Source of the DNA: Chlorogloeopsis sp. ULAP01
Lineage (GTDB): Bacteria > Cyanobacteriota > Cyanobacteriia > Cyanobacteriales > Nostocaceae
Length of the DNA stretch: 64,000 nt
Direction of reading: 5' to 3'
Assembly (NCBI RefSeq): GCF_030381805.1
Contig: NZ_JAUDRH010000023.1
Location: 1 to 64,000 of the forward strand
The notes beneath the pieces were generated by a model. It saw only the letters and a list, made by a program, of their open reading frames with translations. It ran no database searches and was not told where the DNA came from. Positions 1 through 9,499 of this stretch are shown piece after piece; the stretch's first letter is position 1; each line of letters begins with the position of its first letter. Both the position numbers and the translations under genes were made by a program.

Positions 1-202
1 CCAGCGCGTTGGGCGGCTACCCTCCGGGAAGCCGCTTCGCGTCTAGTGCCGACTTGTAGCGACTGGCGAAAGGGTTTCCCGGCATAAAGCACGTGGCGTC
101 ATCTGGCGTGTATAAGGGTTTAGGGGTGTAGGGGAAAGAATCCTCTTTCATACTTGGTGGTGTACGAAGTTCATAGGGACTGCCTACCTTCAAATTCTCT
201 AG
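1..202. other. Repeat-like flank at the left edge, no gene
   Basis: No credible coding frame was found here. The first ~45 bases are GC-rich and rich in short inverted segments, in the style of cyanobacterial intergenic palindromic repeats, and resemble the GC-rich stretch near 8320-8390. The rest shows nothing I recognise. Confidence 0.35.
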
Positions 203-385
203 AAAAACATCGGGTACAATAGCAGGTTGTAAAATTTACTGACGCGGCTTCACGAACAACCAGAGCAATTTCCCACCCAGTCTTGGGTTTTTAGTAGTAT
301 CACAGAAGAACAGACACTAGCTGATATTAAGGTTGGACTAAATATTATCCTTAAAGGTATAGAGGCGATCGCTGTGGAATGTTAA
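203..385 (+). pseudogene. Possible C-terminal tail of a PLP-dependent aminotransferase
   Basis: An open frame of about 60 codons follows a stop at 200-202 and ends at TAA 383-385. It has no good start codon. The translated tail contains RLHEQPEQFPTQSW and then FSSITEEQTLADIKVGLNII. This resembles the last helix region of class I/MocR-type aminotransferases (FSN-x-TEE-x-x-x-x-G pattern). I read it as the 3' remnant of a gene broken upstream, with repeat-like DNA now in front of it. The family call is an inference from a short stretch; it could also be chance. Confidence 0.3.
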
Positions 386-471
386 ATTAAACAGCACAAC
401 TAAAGAAGCGGTACACCCCTATCACCGCTACGAATAATCAGAATATCTTCTTGCAACTATAAAAATTACCT

Positions 472-1959
472 ATGCTGATCCAAGATACACAAAAACGTAA
501 TTGGCAACCCATTATTAAAGAATTTGAGGCTGTACTTGGCAAAAATGGCGTAGTACAACGCCGCGAGGAACTTATCACCTATGAATGCGACGGATTAACC
601 AGCTATCGCCAACGCCCAGCTGTGGCAGTATTACCCAGAACTACAGAACAAGTGGCGGCGGTAGTAAAGATATGCAATAAATACTCTGTTCCCTTTATTG
701 CTCGCGGTTCTGGTACTGGTTTGTCGGGTGGTGCTTTGCCGATTGCGAATAGCGTATTGATTGTTACTTCCTTAATGCGGCAAATACTTAATATAGATTT
801 AGAAAACCAACGTGTGATTGTTCAACCAGGGGTGATTAATAGTTGGGTAACGCAAACAGTAAGTGGTGCTGGATTTTACTATGCTCCCGATCCTTCCAGT
901 CAAATTATCTGCTCTGTTGGTGGTAACGTTGCCGAAAACTCTGGGGGAGTGCATTGTCTCAAGTATGGTGTGACTACAAACCACGTTTTGGGGTTAAAAA
1001 TAGTCACTCCTGAAGGTGAAATTCTAGATTTGGGCGGAGAGATACCCGAAATGCCTGGTTATGATTTAACGGGTATATTTGTTGGTTCGGAAGGAACTTT
1101 AGGAATTGCTACAGAAATTACGCTGCGAATTCTCAAAAGTGCAGAATCAATCTGTGTTTTACTGGCAGATTTTACAAATATTGAAGCAGCTGGGCTTAGT
1201 GTTTCTGACATCATCAGTGCAGGAATTATTCCTGGCGGGATGGAAATCATGGATAATCTCAGCATCAACGCCGTAGAAGATGTCACAGCGTTAAATTGTT
1301 ATCCTCGCGATGCGGCTGCAATCCTGTTAGTAGAAATTGATGGTTTGGAAGTGGAGGTTGCAGCAAATAAACAAAGAGTAGCAGAAATTTGTCAACAGAA
1401 TGGAGCACGTAATATTACATCTGCAAGCGATCCAGAACAACGACTGAAATTATGGAAAGGACGCAAAGCAGCTTTTGCCGCCGCCGGGCATTTAAGTCCA
1501 GATTATTATGTACAAGATGGAGTAATTCCTCGTACTCAATTGCCCTATGTACTGCAAGAAATTGAAGCATTAAGTCAAAAATATGGTTATCGTATCGCTA
1601 ATGTGTTTCACGCCGGCGATGGCAATCTTCATCCGTTGGTTCTTTATGATAATTCTGTTCCAGGTGCATTGGAAATAGTGGAAGAATTAGGTGGAGAAAT
1701 TCTCAAATTGTGTGTGAAAGTTGGTGGGAGTATTTCTGGTGAGCATGGCATCGGTGCAGATAAAAAATGCTATATGCCAGAGATGTTCACAGCAGCAGAT
1801 TTAGAAACAATGCAATGGGTGCGGCAAGTTTTTAATCCTCAGGGTTTGGCTAATCCTGAAAAGATTTTCCCGACTCCGCGCACGTGTGGAGAAGCTGCAA
1901 GAGCGATTAGTGAGAGTGGCAAGAAGTTTGAAGCCATCGAAGGGGTGGAGCGGTTTTAA
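472..1959 (+). CDS. glcD: Glycolate oxidase / glycolate dehydrogenase subunit GlcD (FAD-linked)
   Basis: This 495-residue flavoprotein of the GlcD/D-lactate dehydrogenase family is expected to oxidise glycolate to glyoxylate in photorespiration. The N-terminal FAD-binding PCMH domain spans about residues 48-222, with the glycine-rich loops GSGTGLSGG (79-87) and SVGGNVAENSGG (148-159). The C-terminal FAD-oxidase domain carries the metal-binding HAGDGNLHP (380-388) and GEHGIG (423-428) motifs. The length is normal for the family. No glcE or glcF gene is adjacent, as is usual in cyanobacteria. Sister enzymes such as D-lactate dehydrogenase have the same fold, so the substrate is inferred. The next feature downstream is a decayed insertion sequence that leaves the gene intact. 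Confidence 0.88.
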   Translation: MLIQDTQKRNWQPIIKEFEAVLGKNGVVQRREELITYECDGLTSYRQRPAVAVLPRTTEQVAAVVKICNKYSVPFIARGSGTGLSGGALPIANSVLIVTSLMRQILNIDLENQRVIVQPGVINSWVTQTVSGAGFYYAPDPSSQIICSVGGNVAENSGGVHCLKYGVTTNHVLGLKIVTPEGEILDLGGEIPEMPGYDLTGIFVGSEGTLGIATEITLRILKSAESICVLLADFTNIEAAGLSVSDIISAGIIPGGMEIMDNLSINAVEDVTALNCYPRDAAAILLVEIDGLEVEVAANKQRVAEICQQNGARNITSASDPEQRLKLWKGRKAAFAAAGHLSPDYYVQDGVIPRTQLPYVLQEIEALSQKYGYRIANVFHAGDGNLHPLVLYDNSVPGALEIVEELGGEILKLCVKVGGSISGEHGIGADKKCYMPEMFTAADLETMQWVRQVFNPQGLANPEKIFPTPRTCGEAARAISESGKKFEAIEGVERF

Positions 1960-2027
1960 CTTCAATCGGGAGAAGTACCTCGCTATACGAAGTTAGCGTA
2001 GGGATGAATCCCGAACAGGGTCTATAA

Positions 2028-2177
2028 CTAGGAGGGAGAATCTTGAGATTCTACATATTGTTTTAGTTGTTCAACTGTTACGCCGCCACAACTAGCAATG
2101 AAGTAGGATTTAGTCCATAGTACTGAGTCTTTCCAGTCAAAACTTTTTAGGTATTGTTGGTGATTTTTATTTATCAT
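2028..2177 (-). pseudogene. tnpA: Truncated Y1 transposase TnpA (C-terminal ~50 residues)
   Basis: A 49-codon frame begins with MINKNHQQYLKSFDWK and ends YVESQD followed by PS and a stop. It contains LWTKSYFIASCGG, a signature of the C-terminal part of IS200/IS605 TnpA that includes the region of the catalytic tyrosine helix (Y-x-x-x-Q type, seen here as QLKQYVESQ). Full-length family members are about 140 residues, so roughly the first 90 are absent, including the HUH motif. It cannot be catalytically active. It is read divergently from the tnpB remnant. Confidence 0.8.
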
Positions 2178-2185
2178 CCTACTAA

Positions 2186-3154
2186 GTATTACAAAATTGT
2201 GTCAACAGAGTTGAATTAGCTTTTGATAGATTTGTAAACCCAGATCACACAGGTAAAAGATTTGGTAAACCAAGATTCAAAGGTAAAGGTAGATCTAGGT
2301 CATTTACTTTTACACAGATGAATCAATGCTGTATCAAAGGCAACAAGATAAAGTTGCCAAAGATTGGCGAGGTCAAGTTCATTTACCACCGACCTATACC
2401 CGATGGCTTTACTATCAAAACAGCAACAGTTAGTGTCAAAGCTGATGGTTGGTATGTTGCTTTGAGTTTAGAGGATAAGTCAATTCCAGTACTAATTCCT
2501 CAAGAAAAACCAAATCAAGAAAATACAATAGGTATCGACCTTGGTTTGATTGATTTTTTAGTAGATGATTCCGGAAATGCTGAACCGATTCCACAATATT
2601 ATCGAAAATCGCAAGATAGGTTAGCTAAGTTACAACGGAGAGTCTCTACAAAGAACAAAGGTAGCAAACGTAGAGCTAAAGCTGTTTCTAAAGTTGGGAA
2701 GCAACATCAGAAAGTAGTAGATAAGCGTAAGTTTTTTCATCATCAAGTGGCTAATAAACTAGTCGCTAAAGCTAAGTTTATCGCTTGTGAAGATTTGAAT
2801 CTAAAAAATTTAGCTAAATCACGATTGGCTAAATCAGTCAATGATGCTGGTTGGGCTAGCTTCTTGTCAATACTAAAACTCAAAGCTGCAAATGCTGGTG
2901 GATTAGTAATAGAAGTGAATCCAAACGGAACTAGTCAACAGTGTTCTAGTTGTGGTACTAAAGTATCAAAATCTTTAGCACATAGGTGGCATTGTTGTCC
3001 TAAATGCGGATTAGAAATAAGCCGTGATCACAACTCAGCCATTGTAATCAAAAATCGTGCAATCGCGGTAGGGCATTCCGTGATAGGCGTAAAGCCTGAA
3101 GCTCGAACTAAAAAACCGATAAGCCCTCGCTGTACCTCAAAGAGGTCAGCGTAG
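2186..3154 (+). pseudogene. tnpB: 5'-truncated TnpB (RNA-guided nuclease family)
   Basis: The frame is open from 2186 after an upstream stop (TAA 2183-2185). It has the conserved RVELAFDRF and GKPRFKGKGR segments upstream of the first ATG at 2318, so the true N-terminus has been deleted (about 80-100 residues compared with the ~400-residue family). The RuvC core looks complete: GIDLG (Asp74 counted from the ATG at 2318), CEDLNLKNL (Glu), a zinc ribbon CSSCG...CPKCG and RDHNSA (third Asp). TnpB processes a guide RNA from the right end and cuts DNA. Here the N-terminal wedge region is lost and activity is doubtful. The stop codon sits beside the right-end hairpin, as expected for an overlapping guide RNA. 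Confidence 0.82.
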
Positions 3155-3772
3155 GGAGTATGTCACCTGCTTGATAGTACTTATGTGAAAATAGGGCAGA
3201 CACAGGAGCCACTGCGCCCCTGCGGCTACAGACTTCTCTGTTTTCATTGCCTTGTTTCTGAAAAGAATTGCTTTAGTTCACTTAGTTCTGTACTCTAAGG
3301 AATGTAGCCTACTTTTCCTTGAAGCTGCACTCTGGACATCTACGCATCTACACAATCAGTGTGACGATATTCTACGTTTAGTTCCCTGATGGGGGAATTT
3401 TACGTAGGGCAACTGTCTCACTTGAACAATTCTGTGTCCTTAAATTGTATTGTTATGAATATTTGTAAAATTTGTCTACGTCATCAAATTTTGATAATTT
3501 TTTGTGCAAAGATTTTAAGACAATATTGAAAATCACTGATGTCGCGTTTTGACTGACCTGCAAATGTAGCATAGCTTGTATTAGCAGGAAAAATTAAACT
3601 TACTCCCATAAGCTTTACTAGCTTTCCAACTAGAAGCACACATTATTCAAATAAGCGTCAATCAACGCTAAAAGTACTTTGCCTTAGGCGCTAAAAAGTA
3701 TCTACCACAACTTTTGTATATGTATGAGAGAGCGCCTAGTAGACTCAGCTACCACACCCCAGGGACTCTCGC
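3155..3772. other. Intergenic region, no gene
   Basis: This is 618 bases between the IS remnant and the histidine kinase gene. It begins with the outer flank of the IS right end, then becomes AT-rich. No coding frame, RNA gene or clear terminator was recognised. Its last part should hold the kinase promoter, but no consensus could be fixed. Confidence 0.5.
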
Positions 3773-6034
3773 ATGACTATTAATCCATCTGAATCTACCA
3801 CAGAGTTGGCACAGCCGTCTTGTCAGCATTTTCAGATCAATACAGATATAAAAAATCAAAATCATCAACAGTTTCTTTGCAGCATTTGCAATTATGTGCA
3901 GGCATCTGTATTTGTGATTGATGTTCTGGAGGATGGTAACTTTCGGTATTTGGGGATCAATCCAATTCATGAGCATCGGATTGGCATGAGTTCAGAGGAG
4001 CTGCAAGGAAGAAAACTGGAGGAGGTGCTGTCACCAGTAGATGCAGCAAGGGCGCGTCAGCATTATGCAGATTGCGTACGCTTTGGTAAAACTATTTCCT
4101 ATGAAGAATGTCTGGAATTTCAAGGAATTCCCACATGGTGGAGTACAACTTTGACTCCTTTATGGGATGAAAGTTCACGTATTTACCGCTTGATTGGTAC
4201 TAGTACTAATATTAGCGATGCCTCACGGCAAGCCGCTACGCGTCTGTGCAAGCAAGCAGAAGAAGCACTACGCCGTCAAGCCGAGCGGGAAAAGCTGTTA
4301 GGAACAATCACCCAAGGGATTCGTGACTCTTTAGATTTTGATGCGATACTCAATCAGATAGTTACGGAGCTACGGCGATTTTTGATGAGCGATCGCGTGT
4401 TAATTTATCGCTTCCAGGATGATAGCAATGGAGTCATAATTGCAGAATCTACAATTGTTTCCGGTACTTCGCTGGTAGGAATCAATCTTCAAGTTAGCTG
4501 TTTTACCGAAAGACACTTAGAGCGCTACAAAAGTGGTTGTATTCAAATTGTAGAGGATATATATGCAGCAGGATTGCATCCTTGTCAAATTGATGTTCTG
4601 GCTTCTTTGCAAGTGAGAGCTAATTTAGTAGTGCCGATTATATTTCAGCAAGATTTATGGGGGCTATTAATTACCCAACACTGCTGTGAACCACGACAAT
4701 GGCAGCAAACAGAAATAGATTTGTTAGAGCAATTAGCAACTCAAATTGGCATTGCCGCCCAACAAGCAAAACTGTATCGGCAAGTACAAGCTCTGCAAGC
4801 TCAGTTGAAATGGCAACAGCAAACTCTACAAGTTCAAGGCTTGATGCAGCGCCTGAGTGAGCAAATTCGTGACAATCTGGATATAGATCGGATTTTGGAA
4901 ACAGCCACTGAGGAGTTAGGACGTATATTACAAGCCGATCGCTGTCAAATCGAACTATATAATGCTCGCAACACCCTTGCGACTGTTGCCCACGAATACA
5001 CCACCACTCCTCCTTTGTGCCAAGGAGCTGTGAGAGTAATTGAAGACTTTCCTGAACTTTATGAGCCACTGTTGCAAAAACAATCCTTGCAATTTGGGAA
5101 AATTATGCGGGATTGGAACCCAAGGTTAGTTGTAATCACACAGCTTGCTTGTCCAATTTTTGATCTACAAGGAGTGATGGGAAATATTTGGCTAACTAGG
5201 GCAACAGAAAAAGAGTTTGAGGGATGGGAAGTTAATCTGGTGCAGCAAATCGCCAATCAATGTGCGATCGCTATTTGTCAATCTCGTCTCTGGCAACAAG
5301 CTAAGACACGCTTAACAGACATTGAAACACTCGAAAACCTCAAACACGAATTCCTCAGAACCCTTTCTCATGAACTGCGAACACCAATTACAAGTATTTG
5401 TCTTGCTGTTCAAACACTAGATAGCATCATCAGACAAGAAAATGTATTAGATACAGAGCTTGTATCTCAGCTTTTACAGATTCTCCAAAGTGAGTGTGGG
5501 CGAGAAAGCAAATTGATTAATGATCTACTGACACTTACATATCTAGAGGCTGAAATCGAACCTTTAACTTTAATTACAATCGATTTACAATCCTGGCTTC
5601 CTCCGATTGTTGAATCTTTTCGAGAACTTACCGCTTGTCATCAACAAAACTTAATTTTGGATATAAATGGTGAGCTTCCTTGCTTAGAAACTGATATTAC
5701 CGACTTAGAACGTATTATCACAGAACTGTTAAATAACGCCTGTAAATATACGCCTGCTGGTGGTTCTATTATGATTGCTGCTTCTGCTGTAGGGGATACC
5801 GTACAGATTAGCGTTACTAATTATGGCATTGGCATCGCCACCAACGAACTTTCACGCATTTTTGAGCCTTTTTATCGCATTCCCCAGCATGATCCGTGGA
5901 AACACACAGGTACAGGAATGGGATTGGCATTAGTACAGAAGCTGGTAAAACATTTAAAAGCTTCAATTCGTGTAGAAAGTCAAGCAGCTTTTACTACTTT
6001 CACTCTCAGTTTACCGAGAGAGATTAAAGTATGA
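3773..6034 (+). CDS. Sensor histidine kinase, PAS-GAF-GAF-HisKA-HATPase
   Basis: This is a soluble 753-residue hybrid-type sensor with no membrane segment. Domains in order: PAS (about 35-150), a cyanobacteriochrome/phytochrome-like GAF (185-335), a second GAF (370-510), a HisKA dimerisation domain with the phospho-acceptor in LSHELRTPI (His533), and an HATPase with N-box ELLNNACKY (651-659) and G2 box GTGMGLAL (713-720). The G1 box reads NYGIG, with Asn683 where Asp is usual. The first GAF keeps the Cys of the bilin-binding region (Cys271 in GLHPCQ), but the usual following His is Gln; bilin binding is therefore possible but unproven. No response regulator is adjacent. A hairpin terminator follows the gene. 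Confidence 0.85.
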   Translation: MTINPSESTTELAQPSCQHFQINTDIKNQNHQQFLCSICNYVQASVFVIDVLEDGNFRYLGINPIHEHRIGMSSEELQGRKLEEVLSPVDAARARQHYADCVRFGKTISYEECLEFQGIPTWWSTTLTPLWDESSRIYRLIGTSTNISDASRQAATRLCKQAEEALRRQAEREKLLGTITQGIRDSLDFDAILNQIVTELRRFLMSDRVLIYRFQDDSNGVIIAESTIVSGTSLVGINLQVSCFTERHLERYKSGCIQIVEDIYAAGLHPCQIDVLASLQVRANLVVPIIFQQDLWGLLITQHCCEPRQWQQTEIDLLEQLATQIGIAAQQAKLYRQVQALQAQLKWQQQTLQVQGLMQRLSEQIRDNLDIDRILETATEELGRILQADRCQIELYNARNTLATVAHEYTTTPPLCQGAVRVIEDFPELYEPLLQKQSLQFGKIMRDWNPRLVVITQLACPIFDLQGVMGNIWLTRATEKEFEGWEVNLVQQIANQCAIAICQSRLWQQAKTRLTDIETLENLKHEFLRTLSHELRTPITSICLAVQTLDSIIRQENVLDTELVSQLLQILQSECGRESKLINDLLTLTYLEAEIEPLTLITIDLQSWLPPIVESFRELTACHQQNLILDINGELPCLETDITDLERIITELLNNACKYTPAGGSIMIAASAVGDTVQISVTNYGIGIATNELSRIFEPFYRIPQHDPWKHTGTGMGLALVQKLVKHLKASIRVESQAAFTTFTLSLPREIKV

Positions 6035-6188
6035 TAAATAAATGTCTAGCAAATATACTGCTAACTATATTGTAAATTATAGACTTATTTCCGACTCAGC
6101 AACTAGAATGAATACTGAATATATTTATATATACACTGCATTATGTAATACAGCAGCCTGAACTGAGATTTCACAAAGCAGAAGTAGT

Positions 6189-6226
6189 GAGGCACTAGAA
6201 CAGAAGTGCCTCTATACAATTATTTT
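6189..6226 (+). terminator. Rho-independent terminator after the histidine kinase gene
   Basis: A perfect 8-bp stem (GAGGCACT at 6189-6196 with AGTGCCTC at 6205-6212) encloses an 8-nt loop and is followed by an AT stretch ending in six T. It lies about 155 bases after the kinase stop codon, in a spacer otherwise without a gene. Confidence 0.6.
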
Positions 6227-6337
6227 TTACTGGGCTTTAGACTCAAAACTAAAGTTGTTATTAATACAGATTGCCTTCTGCCTCTGACTTTTTTTGTAAA
6301 ACCAGCAAAGCAATTAAAAGTTAGTAATTAGCTACAC

Positions 6338-7447
6338 ATGGAAAATATTAATTTTTTCCCTTTATCCCAAGTATCTAAAACCAAATTTGACTGCACATTT
6401 ATAACTAAGCAGCCTACAAATAAACACTTTCATAGTGGAATAGCACAGCTTTTGTCTGTGGCGGTTACTATAACAGTTTTCAATTTTGCAGGACAAGCGT
6501 TAGCACTGCAACGAGGAGATAGCAGTTCGGAAGTTAGTAATCTTCAGAGATGTTTACAAAGCTTAGGGTATTTTCAAGGGCCGATCAATGGCAATTTTGG
6601 TGTATTAACTGAAGAAGCTGTAAAAAAATTTCAGCGAGCTAATAATATAGGTACGACAGGAATAGTAGGGGCGCAGACTCAACAAGCCCTACAATACGTA
6701 TGTCAAAATGGACAGTCTCGTCAAAGCTATACTTTCAGTAATACTAGCGATCGCTTTTCCTATAATCTCAGTGAAGGCGATGCTGGGCCAGAAGTGTCAG
6801 AATTGCAAAGAAAATTACAACAATTGGGCTATTTTAAGGGAAATCCTACTGGCTATTTTGGTACTACAACTACAAATGCTGTAATTCTTTTCCAGCAACA
6901 TAACCAACTCCCACCTAGTGGCATTGCCGATCCACAAACCTTGGCACAAATATCTAGAGCAATGGGAAGCCCAAATTCTGCTTGTTCAATAAATAGCGGT
7001 TATATCTGTTTAGGTGAGAAAAGTTCGCGAGTGTCAACAGTGCAACAACGTCTGCGCCAACTAGGATTTTTTACAGAGGAAATCACGGGTTACTATGGTG
7101 CAACAACAAGAAATGCCGTAGCGCAATTCCAGCGAGATGCTGGAATGTATCCAACTGGAAATGTAGATTTTTCAACTTGGCAAAGATTAGGATTAGGTAG
7201 CAATAACCCCCCCACTGCAATTAACAATCCTACCCCTGCGAATCGGAATCGGTATGTAGTAGTTGTACCAATTCGTCGGGCTGATACTCTTCCTAGAGTG
7301 CGTCAGTATATTCCCAAAGCTTTTGCAGCTAGATCCAAATTGGGACATTATGTGAATGCTGGAACATTTCGCGATCGCTCTGAAGCAGAAAAGCATTCTC
7401 AATTTTTACGTGAACTCGGTTTTGATGCCCGCGTAGAATACTTTTAG
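6338..7447 (+). CDS. Peptidoglycan-binding protein with three PG_binding_1 domains and a SPOR-like tail
   Basis: This is a 369-residue exported protein. A hydrophobic segment at about residues 37-56 (ending AGQALA) acts as a signal peptide or anchor after an unusually long polar N-terminus. Three peptidoglycan-binding repeats follow at roughly 60-118, 146-206 and 226-285, each with the LQxxLxxLGYF...YFGxxTxxAVxxFQ pattern. The C-terminal 304-369 region (GHYVNAGTFRDRSEAEKHS) resembles a SPOR/sporulation-related fold that binds denuded glycan. A role in cell-wall attachment or remodelling in the periplasm is inferred. No catalytic domain is visible. A shorter start is possible, but no clear ribosome site decides it. 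Confidence 0.8.
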   Translation: MENINFFPLSQVSKTKFDCTFITKQPTNKHFHSGIAQLLSVAVTITVFNFAGQALALQRGDSSSEVSNLQRCLQSLGYFQGPINGNFGVLTEEAVKKFQRANNIGTTGIVGAQTQQALQYVCQNGQSRQSYTFSNTSDRFSYNLSEGDAGPEVSELQRKLQQLGYFKGNPTGYFGTTTTNAVILFQQHNQLPPSGIADPQTLAQISRAMGSPNSACSINSGYICLGEKSSRVSTVQQRLRQLGFFTEEITGYYGATTRNAVAQFQRDAGMYPTGNVDFSTWQRLGLGSNNPPTAINNPTPANRNRYVVVVPIRRADTLPRVRQYIPKAFAARSKLGHYVNAGTFRDRSEAEKHSQFLRELGFDARVEYF

Positions 7448-7659
7448 TCATTAATTGAGGAAGAAACAGTGCAGGTAGGGTTAGTATGTGCATCACCAGA
7501 AAACGAAGACTGTCAAATCACGTTTCAAAATTTTCAGATTGAAGCAATATAAATAGTTGATGGGGTATGGGAAAGAGATTTGCCCATGAACAACTGTCTT
7601 AAAAACAGAGCTAGGGAGAGTAAGAGAGAATTTTTCTGTTTGTCTGTTCTCCCTATTTT

Positions 7660-8286
7660 CTATCCCTTTACTTCCCACGCTGCTTGAAAAAAATCTCGCT
7701 CACATAACATGGCATAACGATAAGTCGAGTCAGTCAAGGCAGAAGTAGTTGCGTAGCATTCAACTAAACTTTCTAATTCTTGTGCCAATGACTGAAAATC
7801 ACCGCCACTGTAAGTACGAATCCAGTCTGCATACTGATGATTGGGAATGCCATCTTGAGCTAACTGTTCTCCTAAAAAGGCATAAAGACGCATACAAGGA
7901 GACATCGCCGCAGCAGTTAAACCCATATCTTTTCCCCAAGCAGTAGCCAACAAAAAGTCTGTATAACGACGGGTAGCGGCTCCTATTTCTACAGAATGCA
8001 AATTAACATTCCACTTAGCTGCGTAGCTTTCATGCAGCCATAGTTCTTGCAGCACACCTCCAGCTAAATAATGAAATGTATTAAAACCTTGCCAGTCTGG
8101 AGCTTTAGCAGCAGCGATACTGTAGGCACGGGCAAAGGCTTCTAGAAAAAATGCATCTTGTCCTACATAATAAGCAAATTTATAGGTTGCTAGAGTACCA
8201 TTTGCAATACCTTGGACAAAGGGATGTACTAGACAAGCTTGTGCTAGTTCTTGATTTGCTTCCCACAATTGGTTAGAAATAGTCAT
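7660..8286 (-). CDS. tenA: TenA-family aminopyrimidine aminohydrolase / thiaminase II, Cys type (TenA_C)
   Basis: This is a 208-residue all-helical TenA protein. The catalytic set seen in Bacillus TenA is present: Asp44 (YYVGQD), Cys131 in AAMSPCMRLYAFLG, and Glu196 in CERDFF. TenA hydrolyses aminopyrimidine thiamine-breakdown products to salvage HMP and can degrade thiamine. Length and motif spacing are normal. No TPP riboswitch or thiamine gene is adjacent. The start codon abuts a run of TTAGTGG repeats immediately upstream, and no SD sequence is visible. A second TenA of the Glu type lies at 40480-41106 on the other strand. Confidence 0.88.
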   Translation of the reverse strand: MTISNQLWEANQELAQACLVHPFVQGIANGTLATYKFAYYVGQDAFFLEAFARAYSIAAAKAPDWQGFNTFHYLAGGVLQELWLHESYAAKWNVNLHSVEIGAATRRYTDFLLATAWGKDMGLTAAAMSPCMRLYAFLGEQLAQDGIPNHQYADWIRTYSGGDFQSLAQELESLVECYATTSALTDSTYRYAMLCERDFFQAAWEVKG

Positions 8287-8315
8287 TAGTTAGTGGTTAG
8301 TGGTTAGTGGTTAGT
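8286..8315. repeat. Heptameric short tandem repeat (STRR type)
   Basis: About four near-identical units of the heptamer TTAGTGG lie directly at the 5' end of the tenA gene. A GC-rich repeat-like stretch follows (to ~8395). Heptameric STRRs are typical of heterocystous cyanobacterial genomes. Confidence 0.75.
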
Positions 8316-8524
8316 AGGGGAGGCAGCGCGTTGCGGAGCCAGTGCGCCCTTGCGGGTTAAGCGCGTCGAGTGCGACTGCCGTGCGGGTTTGATAAATAAT
8401 CTTTCACTGAAACCAACAATCTATCTTCTCAACCCGCCCGTACAGTGATTAATTGTCTCCTTGTTTCCCCCTCCCCGCGTCTTTGCGTCTCCGTGTCTTC
8501 CCATCCTCCACTCTCCCCCTTTTC

Positions 8525-9295
8525 CTAAAAGGGTGTTAACTGAAGAAACAGTGAAGTAATTCCTCCCAAAAAGTCCATAAAATTTGGTTTACCACGATCT
8601 ACTTGGGCTGTTTGGGGTGTTTGCAGTTCTTTCATAAAAGCTTGTGCGGTTTGCATACCTTCACTATTTTTTTGGTTTGTAAATAATTTTTCAGCAGTCT
8701 GGGCATCTTGAAAAGCGCCTTGTCTGTCAAATAGTTGGTAGCGGGCAACACCGCGAGCTAGGTAAACGATCGCATAATCTGGTTGAAGAGCGATCGCTTG
8801 CTCGAAATAGTCGATCGCTTGTTGATGGTTACCTTTTTGTGCTTCAGCAACACCCCAAGCATAGAAATCTTCTGATTTGGCAATTTGTAATGGCACGCCC
8901 AAGGCACCTTGTAAATTGGCGCTACTGAGATTCACACCAGTCATTTCTGCATTTACTAAATAAGTACTTCTCAAATCTGTACCCACTAGAGTCGCCCCAT
9001 TCAATTTTGCTCCACTTAAGTTAGCACCAAATAATCCTGCACCACTTAAGTTGGTGTTACTTAAGTCAGCACCACTGAGGTTGGCACGACTGAGATTTGC
9101 ACCACGAAGATTAGCTCCTCTCAAATTTGCATTACTCAAGTCAGCCATTACTAAACCAGCACCACTGAGATCACAATCACGACATTGTTTGTTTGCTAAC
9201 AGTTGCCTAATATGCTCTGAGTTGGCAGCTACAGCAGTTTGTATAGTGCTGATTATACTTACAAATGCGGCTATAGCTATAATTTTGTTTTTCAT
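8525..9295 (-). CDS. Exported pentapeptide-repeat and TPR protein
   Basis: I chose the ATG at 9295 (MKNKIIAIAAF...) because it begins a clean signal peptide with a hydrophobic core and an AVAAN cleavage-like site; the longer frame adds 14 residues with no role. After the signal come about 20 pentapeptide repeats (A[D/N]LxX: NANLRGANLRGANLSRANL and similar) starting at a CRDCDLSGA segment. Two TPR-like helix pairs follow (AEAQKGNHQQAIDYFEQAI and YAIVYLARGVARYQL). Pentapeptide repeats form a right-handed beta helix; the TPR part suggests a protein-binding role in the periplasm or lumen. No enzyme motif is visible and no operon partner is close. Confidence 0.75.
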   Translation of the reverse strand: MKNKIIAIAAFVSIISTIQTAVAANSEHIRQLLANKQCRDCDLSGAGLVMADLSNANLRGANLRGANLSRANLSGADLSNTNLSGAGLFGANLSGAKLNGATLVGTDLRSTYLVNAEMTGVNLSSANLQGALGVPLQIAKSEDFYAWGVAEAQKGNHQQAIDYFEQAIALQPDYAIVYLARGVARYQLFDRQGAFQDAQTAEKLFTNQKNSEGMQTAQAFMKELQTPQTAQVDRGKPNFMDFLGGITSLFLQLTPF

Positions 9296-9499
9296 AATCG
9301 GTGTGGTATTATCTGCGCTTTCTACTGCATAATTCACTTACTTGTAGACACATTTATACCTCAGCATATTTTTTCTGGCATCAATTTTTGAGTCACTACT
9401 GCAATTTTGCGCAAATAATCATCGGTGGTGCTGTACTACAAGTTCATCAGCTACTAATCTAGATTTGATAGTCTCTGTTGCTACTTACACAAATAAAGA

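Larger units (their letters stand above)
1978..3162. mobile_element. Decayed IS605-type (IS200/IS605) element, internally deleted
   Basis: The element holds a divergent pair, a tnpA remnant (minus) and a tnpB remnant (plus), flanked by related subterminal hairpins. The left hairpin is CGCTA at 1981-1985 with TAGCG at 1994-1998. The right is CGCTG at 3128-3132 and ACCTC with GAGGT and CAGCG at 3142-3151. Both are followed by TAGGGA. The gene order (end, tnpA leftward, tnpB rightward, end) matches IS605. The 5' ends of both genes are missing at one junction near 2178-2186, so a single internal deletion explains the structure. The exact outer ends are estimated. Confidence 0.75.

Noticed and set aside
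8287..8524. Possible TPP riboswitch before tenA
   Set aside because: The region is heptameric repeat and GC-rich repeat DNA; no CTGAGA and no matching second motif were found.
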